This document shows positions 40,401 through 49,282 of a stretch of DNA of 64,000 nucleotides, in pieces. A model generated the notes under the pieces. That model made no database searches. It saw nothing but the letters and a program-made list of their open reading frames with translations, and was not told the origin of the DNA. The position numbers and the translations under genes are program-made. Origin of the DNA: Symsagittifera roscoffensis (taxonomy: Eukaryota > Xenacoelomorpha > Acoela > Convolutidae); contig NC_087066.1 in the NCBI RefSeq assembly GCF_963678635.1, positions 456,201-520,200 on the forward strand, given 5' to 3'. Each line of letters starts with the position of its first letter. Positions within the stretch are counted from its first letter, which is position 1.

Positions 40401-43400
40401 ACATTGAACATTTCGTCTTTTGTTTGTGATTGCATAAAAACATCGTCTAAATAGGTGATTGCGTTTTTCTTGAGTATTAGTGGTCTAAAAATTTTGCTCA
40501 TAAAAGCTGAAAATGCTGCTGGTCCTATGGATATTCCATAGAATAAGCGGTTGAATTCATATTGTTGGTTTCCGATAACAAATTGTGTTAAACGTCGTGA
40601 TTGTTCATCTAGTGGCATTTGATTGTATGCACTATTCATATCGGCGGTTGTAAAGTATTTGCCGTTTATTTTTGTTAAAATAACTTGTATTGGTTCAATG
40701 GGCCAATTACATTTTGATTCATCTATAAGTGAATTGAGGTATCTAGCATCGAGAACGATTTTTAATGATTCTCCTTTAGCTAGAATGATAACGGGGTTGA
40801 TGAATGTGTTGCCTTTTGGTTGTTCTTCTTTGTTTACTGGTGATATAATGTTGTATTGTTCTAAAATATCGAGTAATCTGTTTACTTTATCATGTAAGTG
40901 AATTGGTACTTTACTTGCTCTCTGTTTTTTGAAAACTGCGTCTGGTTTTAACGGGAGATGTAGTGATGAACTGATTTTTCCAACATCGAATTTTGATGTT
41001 GCATAGACTGATGAATATTTAATTAGCTGTTTGGCTAACTTTTCGAATTCGTCTTGTGTTATTTGTGAATGTTGGAAATTAAACATTGTTAAAAATTTCT
41101 GTTGGTCCTCTGTGTAGTTACTTATGTTGAATGTAGGTTTGAAATATGGAGTTTTTGTGAAATAATCCGTATTTCTGTTTTCGTTACTTATTATATTATT
41201 TATAGATAATTCTTCATTAAGAATTGTAGATTGGCAAATATCTAGTAATTGGAGTATATTATTTACGCGATAGGCTTTTTCGTGTATTGGTGATATTGTA
41301 GCGTTGGTTTCACAATATCCTAAAAGTCCTAAAGGTAATGTTACTTGGTAAGGTGTGTTGTTATAGACATGTAAGGAAATGATATCGGAATTCGAATTTT
41401 TCAAATATTTTATGGATGAGATTGTGATTTTGAAAAATTTGTGAATAGGTTTGAATTCAAAATCTGACATATAAAATTTTTGTTTGTTTTGCTCTTTATC
41501 ATATTGGTGAACTTGTTTGATTGAAAAATTATAGATATTTCCTGATAGTGGTTTTAAGTGTTTTCTTTGTTGGTTAAATATCGGGTAGAATTTTGAAAAG
41601 AATGGTGGTTGTTTATTTAATCTTTGAAAAAATGTTAAGGATGTTTCTTTTGTTTTTGTATATTTATCTTTGATTAATATTTTACTGTTTAGGATGTTAA
41701 TTGTCGGTATATACTTCGAAATAAATGGTATTCCAATGATATTATATTTAATGTCAGTGATATGGAATATTTGTTTAAATGGTTTATTTAAAATTTTGCT
41801 TTGTTCCATTGTTCTGGTGGGGAGGAGAAATAATTGAATTTTTCCGTAGTTTATCAATGTTGATCCTTGTGCTGTTGCTAGTTTGCTGGAGGTTTCAAGA
41901 GGTATTAGCTTTGGGTGTAAGGTTTTTATTTCATTCCATGTGGGGATGTTTATTATGTTTGATTCTGCTCCTGAATCAATTAAAAAATCTATTTCAAGGT
42001 CTGGTGGTTGAAATTCTTTATTTCTTGGGCTTTCTAAGAGAAATGGTATTGTCCAAATTTTTTCTTTGGGTTGTTCTTTTTGTATATTTTGATAAATGTG
42101 GTTTGTATTCAAGCATTTTGTTTTGGTATTTTTATTGGTTTGATTTGTAGTGTTAATCTCATTTGTTTCTTGCGTCGTTGGTGTGGAATTTATGGGTGTA
42201 GTGTAATAATTTTGAAGAAATTCTGATTGATTTGCATATATGTGTGATGAAAAAGGTCCTTCATATATGACAGATTCATAGTCATTTTCGACTTTTATCA
42301 TATTGATAGAAAGAGTGTTTTCTGTATCACTTTCTGAATCTGATGATGTACAGTTTATTTGATTGAGTTGTAACCTATCAGTTACTGTGTCATCAATACC
42401 TGGAGGGTCTGATGTTGTTTCTGGAATAGACTGTACTTGATTAATTTGTCTTTGATGTTTAGGTGTACTACTTCTGTGGCGATTACTAGAATTATTATAA
42501 TTATTATTATTCCGGTGTGGTGATTGGGAATAATTTCTATAACGATTATTATAACTTGAGTGTCGATTTTGTGAATTATTTCGCGATCTGTTTTGGTAAT
42601 TATTGTTTGGTCTGTTATAGTTCGATCTATTATATGAGTTATTCCTTGATCGATTGTTCGGGTAACTCTGGTTTCGGTTGTTTGAATAACTTCTATTTCG
42701 ATTATAGGAGTAGTTTCCATTCCTATTGTATGATGAATTTCGTGATTGGTTGTTTGGATAGTAGTTATTTCTTGATTGGGAATTAGATCTAGAAACAAAT
42801 CGTTGTGTATTTGAATTTGATCTGGAGTAGTTATTTCGACTATTTGGTCTATTGTAGTGGTTTTGTGATGAATTATACGTGTTTCTTCGTTCTGGTGATC
42901 TTCCTCTATAACTTGAGTTATATGGTGATTGATTTCTTGTATAGTTTGTATTGTTCGGGAGTGGTTTTCCTGAACTGTTATTGCTGTGGACTGTTTTGTT
43001 CGGTAGATTTTGATCTTTTTTCATGTATTGATAGAATGATTTATTTGGTTCTTTGTATTTTTGAGGTTTATTTTGATTGTCTTGCTGTTTTTGTCTACAT
43101 TCGGAAATACTATGTCCGTAGCGTCGGCAATAATTACACCATTTTTTGAAAGATGGTTTGCCTTTGAAGTTTGGGTTCTTTTCGTAAATATTGAGTATTT
43201 CAGTGATTTTTTCAACGAGGTCTGTCTCTGATTCCTGTATATTATTAATAGTAGTGGGGGTCGTTTCAATTCTGTTAACGTATTGTAGTTTCAGATTTTC
43301 CGTTTCTTCTAGTTTCATCGTGATTTCTGCTTGTTCTAATTTGTCTACTAGTTTTCGAAAATCTAAATCGGGTTCTCGAATTGAAGAAGGATGGGATGCT

Positions 43401-45661
43401 CTCTTTTTTATTGCTATTTTCCTTAATTGTGGTGTTAAGGTCATCATTAAGATTTCTGTCATCTTTGTGTTTTTATAGTCGTGCGTATTTAGTGAATATG
43501 CTTTTCGAACTAGTGTTTCGATTCGTACTGCTATTTGCTTGATGGTTTCGTTTGGTAATCTGCGAATTTCATTACATAAAACTCTTTGTTGTTGTTTGTT
43601 TCTTTCGGAGTCAAACATTTTTGAAAATTCTTGTGTAAATCTTTTCCAGTTTGATTTTATTTCTAGAGGTAGTACTGAAAACCATTTTTGGGCTGCGCCA
43701 TCTAAGGTTGTTTGTATTAACGCTGTGCGTCGATGTATCCAATTTTGATGTAGTGGCGTATTAATTGGTTCAGGTCCAATATTTAAAATCAGGTTTGCTG
43801 TTACTGCATTTAAATAATCTTCTACAGAGTATTCAGGGTCTGTTCCTGTGAAAACCATTAAAGGTTTGTTTGATGTTATTGATGATCCACCCATAAGGTA
43901 TGGATTCATTGTCATTTGTAATGATTCTGCTGCGTTTGGCATTTGAGAAAAATTTGAAAGTTGGTTTCTTGTTATTTCATGTTGTTGGAGATAATATGGG
44001 AGTGGTATTTCATTTTGCATTTGTGATTGTTGATACGATTGTGCAGTCATTGGATTTTGTTGTTGAATTGGTTGAAAAGATTGTGTATTAATTAGATTTT
44101 GTTGTTGAATTGGTTGTTGATGTTGTGCATCTATTGGTTGTGGAGAAAAATTTCTATGATTTGTACGTGTTCTCTGTATTCCTTGTCTACGATATTCTTG
44201 AGTATTTGGTGCAAATATATCTGGTTGTAAGAAATCATCATCTGAGGATAAATAATCCATTTGATAAGATGTCTGTTTTTTATTTTTATTTTGTTGAAAA
44301 AATGGGTAATTTTCACTGTGATCCTGTGGAGGATTTGTTTGGAAATTTATTGAATTAGGTTGGGTCATTGGGTTATCCCAATTTCGAGGTCTTGTATATT
44401 GGTTAAAATTTCTTTGTGGTTGATTATATGTTTTTGATGGATGTGTATAATTATAATTATGGTCTGCAAAGTTGTTTCTAGTGAATGTTTTGCGTGTTTT
44501 TGATGGTATTGTCATGGGTCTGTATGTTTGGTAATCCATATGTGAATATTTAGGGGCAACCGAAGGTTTAACGGTTGATTGTAAGGTTACCTGTGTTTGT
44601 GAAGGATTTGTATTTCTTGGTGTTGTTAAATTTGGGCGTATTGGTGAAATACTTTGTTGTGTAGTTGTTGTGTGTACAATTTCTTCATTTATGAAGTGTG
44701 ATGGTGTCTGGATATCTTGTTGAGTAAGATTCCTAGTTCCATTGAGGTTTTCATGGTGTATGACTGTAGAGTTTAAACTATTATTTTGTGTATCGGGCAA
44801 AAATGTATTATAGTTTAATGGTGTTGCATCAATGGTTAATGGTATTACTTTTACATAATCTCTTATGTAAGATATTGTACTTATTGCTTGACTTGAGATT
44901 GATTGTGGGAAGCTTATAAATGCGGGATGAGACCATTCGGGGTCCCAAACATAATCTGATTGTTCTGTGATAGCGGTATCATCGTTCGAGTTTTGGGGTC
45001 TAAAATTTTTTCTTGCTTGTGCAATTAAATCAATATTGTGTGTGAAATAATCTATTATGAACCATGCCAAAATTTTTTGTAGATCGTGTTTTGTATGTTG
45101 TGAAACGTCGTCTTTCGTGAAATTTTCTTTAATGATGTTTAAATAACTAGAGAGTAGTGTGATTTCATGTCGTACTCTTAAATGTTTAGATGTTTCTGTC
45201 GGTGAGACATTTGTTATTGGGATTTCGTTTTCTAATATCGAAATATAACTATATATTATTGCGAAAACTTCATTGGTGAATATGGAGTTTGCTCTTTGTG
45301 AGTTATGATATTGGACGCTTTTTATATATTCTGAAAAAACTTTTGAAAATTCTAAATCAAGGTCGTCTGTTTGAATTGTCTATTTTTTATTATTATGGTT
45401 TGGTGAGGTGAATTCTATGGAGTAGATTCCATACTGTTGCGTTATGTTGCATATATCTTTTAAGTAGTGGTCTATGATTTGTCTTTTGATTTTTACATCT
45501 GGGAACTCTGTTTTACATGGACTGATTCCGGGTTCAAATAAATTTAATAGTAAATTTTTGCAAAATATATGCTGTCCTCTATCAGTGGTTGCATCTATTA
45601 TAAAAGGAAAGATTTCATCATCATCTGGACTTTCTTCACCTGGGGTGTGTGTTGAGCTCAT
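37439..45661 (-). CDS. gag-pol: Gag-Pol polyprotein of the large element (one internal TAG)
   Basis: One frame runs from the ATG at 45661 to the stop at 37439, about 2,740 codons, interrupted once by TAG at 45380-45382. After the TAG there are 103 open codons before the first possible TTG start (45070); residue numbers here count from that point. Residues about 1-380 are Gln/Asn-rich. A retrotransposon capsid-like region spans about 400-600 (GAAQKWFSVLPLEIKSNWKR). A CCHC knuckle CNYCRRYGHSISEC lies near 645, followed by a long Asn/Arg/Ser-rich stretch. Protease LIDSGAESNII is near 1029; RT has DMNSAYNQMPL and ITYLDDVF near 1538; RNase H has CDASNFGIGAALL near 1687; integrase has an HHCC finger (about 2062-2095), catalytic FDTKG, VTDNGTEF and VEGMNR (about 2125, 2183, 2220) and a GPYQII module near 2399. 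It makes the particle, copies RNA into DNA and integrates it. All catalytic motifs look intact. Confidence 0.92.
45380..45661 (-). CDS. gag: Gag N-terminal fragment ending at TAG (93 aa)
   Basis: ATG-started frame of 93 codons in the same phase as Gag-Pol. The start is acidic (GEESPDDDEIFPFIID), followed by ISPCKTEFPDVKIKRQIID and a helical end. It ends at TAG in the context AAA TAG ACA ATT. The codons on the far side are open and coding-like (words EYIKSVQYHNSQ, RVRHEITLLSSYLNIIKE). So this is either a short product made by normal termination, with readthrough yielding Gag-Pol, or the N-terminus of Gag cut by a nonsense mutation. The ATG overlaps the upstream 155-aa ORF by 26 bases. Confidence 0.6.
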   Translation of the reverse strand: MSSTHTPGEESPDDDEIFPFIIDATTDRGQHIFCKNLLLNLFEPGISPCKTEFPDVKIKRQIIDHYLKDICNITQQYGIYSIEFTSPNHNNKK

Positions 45662-46103
45662 TTTTTCGTTCGATGACTGTTAATATGTAATTATCAATGT
45701 GTCTAATTGGTTGATTCCAATTGTATAAATGTACTGGTTTGTGTTTATACTGCTTTTTTATTCTTCTTTTTCCTCTTTTTGATGAATTTGAAGTTGTTTC
45801 TGAGTCAGAAAAATATAATTGATCGTGAATTGGGCAATTTTTATCTATTGATTCTTTTAGTTTGTAAAGTTCGTCTAAACTGTTGGTTTCTGATTCTGAA
45901 AATGCGTTTCGATTTTTTGAAAATCTTTTTCGTGTTATTTGTCTTTGTTTCGTTATGATTTTTCTTTTTAGTGTTTGTCGTTTTGTTCGAATGTATCCAA
46001 CTGTTTGTGTATGAGGTGTGATTACAAGGTCGTATTTTTTGTTATCTATTTCACAATTGTGTAAAACGATTGTTTGTTTATTTCCTAGGTTTTTAAATGA
46101 CAT
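45636..46103 (-). CDS. Basic accessory protein upstream of gag (155 aa)
   Basis: ATG-started frame. Residues about 38-65 form a strongly basic arginine/lysine stretch (TKRQTLKRKIITKQRQITRK), followed by an acidic Ser/Glu segment (SESETNSLDELYKLKE) and a second basic patch (SSKRGKRRIKKQYKHK). Such composition suggests nucleic-acid binding and nuclear or nucleolar targeting, as in regulatory proteins of complex retroviruses, but no homology is recognised. It ends inside the start of gag with a 26-base overlap, and lies downstream of a candidate leader splice donor at 46290. Confidence 0.55.
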   Translation of the reverse strand: MSFKNLGNKQTIVLHNCEIDNKKYDLVITPHTQTVGYIRTKRQTLKRKIITKQRQITRKRFSKNRNAFSESETNSLDELYKLKESIDKNCPIHDQLYFSDSETTSNSSKRGKRRIKKQYKHKPVHLYNWNQPIRHIDNYILTVIERKNELNTHPR

Positions 46104-47034
46104 AAGGTTTAGGATGACGGATGCAAAAGGTTGTTAAATGATTTCTATTTTCTTAAACTGTTAGTTCTTACGATTTTTTGGTTAGCTTAACCTGGGTCTG
46201 TTTGTTCAGGGTTGGAGAGAAAAGTAGATCGATTCCGAAGAATGATTTTTTACTTTCTCGTGGCTAGTATAAGTTAAGGTGTTAACTTACTTAATCTTAC
46301 TTAGGGGTAGTGATTGTGTTCAAGGGTTGGAGAATAGTAAATCGATCCACAAGGTTCAGGTATAATTAGAACGCGAGTAGTTCGTTAGATACTATTTTAA
46401 ACTTACTAAGTCTAAGATTTATCCTGGGTCTGGTAAGAGGGGGGGTCAAGTGAAGGATGAATAACCGAAGTTCTTCACTGTTTATCCTAATTTGAATGAT
46501 TAGTTTTGTTTAAAAATTTCTATTAGTCTTAGGTCTTTAGAAAGGGTTGGGTAGTGAATCGACGTTTGAGGTCGTTAGACACAAATTAAGTGGGTGGGGG
46601 AGAACAAAGTTGTTCTGTTTGATCCAAGGATAAGCCTTGATGATCAAATTTGAAATTTAAATTAAGTAGAAAATGATTTAAGATCCAAGGATAAGCCTTG
46701 ATGATCTGGTTTTAAAATTAAGTGAATTTAAGTTTTAATAAAATTTTAAATGTGTGTAAAGGAAAGATTTAGTGTTTTGATGATATTAGTGGGTTTATGA
46801 TTGCTGTTATGTTTTAGGTGATGGAGCTGGAACAACAGGATGATTTATGATTACTAACCATTTATTGTCATGCTACTAATTTTTATTTTTATTTTTCAAT
46901 AAATATATCAAACATGTTTTGTATATTACTGCAGAATTTTAGGAAAACGATCTTAGATCTTTTTATCAATCGTTATTGTATATTAATAATTTTGTTTAGC
47001 GCCTGAAATGATTTTGAAGATTAACTTCAAGGTT
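46104..47034 (-). other. Long leader of the large element with repeated hairpin
   Basis: No ORF. A 25-bp word, GATCCAAGGATAAGCCTTGA plus TGATC, occurs at about 46620 and again at about 46682. Each copy can fold as a hairpin (AAGG with CCTT and flanking GATC). Degenerate direct repeats containing AGGGTTGGAGAA and TAAATCGATC occur near 46205, 46322 and 46548. The minus-strand word GTAAGTTAAC at 46290 is a good splice-donor candidate. Such features fit a packaging/dimerisation leader, which is an inference. Confidence 0.45.
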
Positions 47035-47268
47035 TTATGTTTGCAAATGAAAATCTAAATTCATTGCTAGTAGTATTCTAAATATAAAAGTTTGTTCTGG
47101 CTTTTGCCGAACTATCATATAACTATATGGCAAGTTTCTACTTTGTCGTATGTCGTCTTTGGTTCGAGGTCTTCTTCCAATTCCGGGTAGTTCTGTTATG
47201 GTTCGGAATATTGGCTCTGATCTATTGAGTCGTAGAGACATTTCGATTAAATTATTGTCGTATAACAT
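47035..47268 (-). CDS. Small ORF just downstream of the 5' LTR (77 aa)
   Basis: ATG-started frame beginning about 70 bases after the primer-binding site. It carries MSLRLNRSEPIFRTITELPG, a basic segment GIGRRPRTKDDIRQSR and a C-terminal hydrophobic stretch. It is the first ATG-started ORF of the genomic RNA and could be a real small protein, an upstream ORF or an exon spliced to later ORFs. No family recognised. Confidence 0.4.
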   Translation of the reverse strand: MLYDNNLIEMSLRLNRSEPIFRTITELPGIGRRPRTKDDIRQSRNLPYSYMIVRQKPEQTFIFRILLAMNLDFHLQT

Positions 47269-47335
47269 TTTTTAAATGTTTTTGTCTAATTTCTAATCTA
47301 TTTTGGTTAATTCTAAGCTATTAAGGTCTTGTTCG

Positions 47336-47353
47336 AGACTTATGGTCGCACCA
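47336..47353 (-). promoter_or_regulatory. Primer-binding site of the large element
   Basis: Two bases after the 5' LTR the minus strand reads TGGTGCGACCATAAGTCT, starting with the TGG expected opposite a tRNA CCA end. Read on the plus strand the region gives TTCGAGACTTATGGTCGCACCA, which looks like the T-loop and acceptor end of a tRNA, although the spacing is one base short of canonical. The tRNA identity could not be assigned. Confidence 0.6.
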
Positions 47354-47355
47354 GA

Positions 47356-47766
47356 TGAGTTAGGTCTTTAGTGTATAACTCATAGAGTAATTTCGGATAG
47401 GGTACACCGTCTGCTCGTCACGCTATCTTATTTTCGGCCGGATAGATTCGTGCAACTTCTTAGTCTAATACCGATCCTAATCTTACTCTTATACTTATCT
47501 AGTCTCAGGTTGTTTAACTAGTCTCTGCTAGGCTCAATAGATCTAGGGTATACTGGTTTATTGCGGCTGCTGAAGTGCTCGGGAGAGTCCAACTAATTTC
47601 TAAGTTAAATTCAAATCTCTCTGGTGCTGAAATTACAAGTAACTTCAGCACTTACAAATAAGTGGGTTGTTAGTTTGATGGATCATGATTGGTTAATATT
47701 AAATACTTTACATTGGTAAAACATTTAATTTATCCAATCATAATATATAGTTTAGATCAGGTTCCA
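47356..47766 (-). repeat. 5' LTR of the large element
   Basis: Same 411-bp sequence as 28851-29261, with T instead of A near 47677. It is followed on the element side by the primer-binding site and on the outer side by the AAGC target duplication (47767-47770). The same TATA-like word, hairpin (47624-47651) and AATAAA signal (47557-47562) are present and would drive and end transcription towards lower coordinates. Confidence 0.93.
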
Positions 47767-47810
47767 AAGCGTAACGCGAACTATTTACCCGCACCGAGCG
47801 CCCATGGATC

Positions 47811-47936
47811 ATAATCGATTATATTGTCATATAATGGTCAGCATCTATAAAATGACAAAATAATCGATTATAATCCATTAAAAATGGCTTATAATCCTAA
47901 ATTTTTTTATCCCAATAAAATCCATTATAATCGATT
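47811..47936. repeat. AT-rich palindromic repeat cluster
   Basis: The perfect palindrome ATAATCGATTAT or its first ten bases occurs at 47811, 47860 and 47927, with flanking AATCCATT words arranged as inverted repeats. This may be a tiny MITE-like or satellite remnant in the flank of the large element. Confidence 0.5.
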
Positions 47937-48059
47937 GATCCACTATAATGGATTTTTTCGAGAGGTTCAACGTGAAATTTACTATTTTTTTCAGAATTAT
48001 CTCATTTTCTGTTTAGGGCACTTTCTACATATTATGCTTCACAAAATGTTACATTGATA

Positions 48060-48560
48060 CATTTTACCCCCTCCCCCAAGTTTATTCCCCCAGTTCATCC
48101 CCCCTTCACCCTTTTAACCCCCCGTCATATCTAATTTTAAAAGATTAATATGTGTTGTCCCTATTTTGCAATTCATCTCAGTTTACACCCCTTTTCCCCC
48201 TTCCCGTTTACCTGCCACATTATAATTTTTAAAATTTAAATTTTTGTCTCTAATTTTTCAATTAATCTCAGTTTACCCCCTTTACTTTATACCCCTCCCG
48301 GCCAGTAAACACAATCGTCATTTTGCCCCACCTTATGGTTGAACAGGGGGTGCGGATTATTGATTGGATTTATTGGTAGACTTTGGAAAAGGGGGGATAA
48401 TGACTGTCACAGCCCCAATTTACCCTCCAGCCCTAAGTTTACCTACCCTCTCAGCTCCCCTCCCCCATTTTACTCTCTTCCGCCACATTATAAATTTTAA
48501 AATTTAAATATCTTTTGTCTCTAATTTTTCAATTCATCCCCACCGTTTACCCCCATCCTG
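48060..48560. repeat. Pyrimidine-rich degenerate direct repeats
   Basis: Three degenerate copies share ACATTATAA-TTTTAAAATTTAAAT, TTTTGTCTCTAATTTTTCAATT and TTTACCCCC words, at about 48123-48195, 48214-48290 and 48481-48560. The strand is C-rich with runs of C. No coding content; function unknown. Confidence 0.55.
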
Positions 48561-48613
48561 GCGGTTTACCACTGTTGCAATGTAAAACAAGAGTATAGAT
48601 GCATATAAAATAA

Positions 48614-48690
48614 GCACAGTTGGCCAAGCGGACTAAGACAAAGTAACGTTACATCACAGTCGACGTAGGTTCGAGTACCCCACCTGCCCA
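48614..48690 (+). pseudogene. tRNA-Leu-like sequence (SINE head or pseudo-tRNA)
   Basis: The A-box-like TTGGCCAAGCGGACTAAG (48620-48637) and B-box-like GGTTCGAGTAC (48668-48678) have the spacing of a class II tRNA or tRNA-derived SINE, and the end CACCTGCCCA resembles an acceptor 3' strand. The anticodon arm does not fold properly and acceptor pairing is poor, so it is not a working tRNA gene. It lies just upstream of, or within, the BEL/Pao LTR. Confidence 0.5.
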
Positions 48691-48995
48691 TGTATTAATA
48701 AACTAAAAACGGGGGTTACATCCTATTTTAACTGTTTTTTGGTTCTAATTCGGTTCAGCCTTGATTAAGACTGACCGCAAAAAAAGAGCAATTTGTCTCA
48801 AGGACATTACCGACCGGTTCTTGTGGCTAGCTTGCGCCAAATGATCTTACAAAACGTGTTGTACCTAAACAAATTGATTTTGTGATCTTGATTATGCAAA
48901 CCGTTTACATTGCTTATTTCTTGTTATGTGTGTTTACCGAAAAATACTCATAGTTAAATTTGTTTATACCGTTTTTTCAGATTGAGCGCACATTT

Positions 48996-49013
48996 TGGCG
49001 CCCCACAAGGGAC
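48996..49013 (+). promoter_or_regulatory. Lysine-type primer-binding site of the BEL/Pao element
   Basis: TGGCGCCCCACAAGGGAC matches 15 of 18 bases of the well-known tRNA-Lys primer site of lentiviruses and many LTR elements. It lies three bases after a CA that would end the 5' LTR. The last bases (GGGAC) also form the beginning of the first 61-bp leader repeat. Confidence 0.65.
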
Positions 49014-49282
49014 CTTCTTCAAGTCACACCTCAATTGCCAGTCTTGAAGCAGTATTCGACGCAATATTCGGGACCTTCTTCAAGTCACACCTCAATTTCC
49101 AGTCTCGAAGCAGTATTCGACGCAATAATCGCGACCTTCTTCAAATCACACTTCAATTGCCAGTCTCGAAGCAGTATTCGACGCAATCTTCGGGACCTTC
49201 TTCAAGTCACACCTCAATTGCCAGTCTCGAAGTAGTATTCGACGCAATATTCAGGACCTTCATCAAGTCACAGCTCAATCTG
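49009..49282 (+). repeat. 61-bp tandem repeats in the BEL/Pao leader
   Basis: Four full units and one partial unit of 61 bp start at 49009, 49070, 49131, 49192 and 49253 with GGGACCTTCTTCAAGTCACA and end GTATTCGACGCAATATTC. The units differ by a few substitutions. The array starts inside the primer-binding site. Confidence 0.93.

Larger units (their letters stand above)
28851..47766 (-). mobile_element. 18.9-kb Ty3/Gypsy retrovirus-like element with envelope
   Basis: Two 411-bp direct repeats (28851-29261 and 47356-47766) that start TG and end CA flank 18.1 kb of mostly coding minus-strand DNA. I found one mismatch between them by eye. The host sequence AAGC lies immediately before the left and after the right repeat, a 4-bp target duplication. 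The coding order is small ORF, basic ORF, Gag-Pol, two hydrophobic ORFs, a start-less ORF, envelope, two unknown ORFs. PR-RT-RNaseH-integrase order within Pol and the integrase C-terminal GPY motif place it in Ty3/Gypsy (Metaviridae). The size is far above typical Ty3 elements of 5-8 kb. The near-identical LTRs suggest a recent insertion. At least one frameshift (env) and one in-frame TAG (gag) are present, so whether this copy is active is uncertain. Confidence 0.92.

Noticed and set aside
42382-42798. 138-codon minus-strand frame inside Gag-Pol
   Set aside because: It is an alternate frame of the Asn/Arg/Ser-rich repeat in the nucleocapsid region and has only low-complexity Ile/Thr content.
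37504-45958. Numerous plus-strand ORFs of 60-120 codons opposite Gag-Pol and the accessory ORFs
   Set aside because: They mirror the real minus-strand frames, are Phe/Leu/Cys/Val-rich as expected from reverse complements of Asn/Gln/Lys-rich coding sequence, and have no family features.
48614-48690. Functional tRNA-Leu gene
   Set aside because: No proper anticodon stem-loop and poor acceptor pairing.
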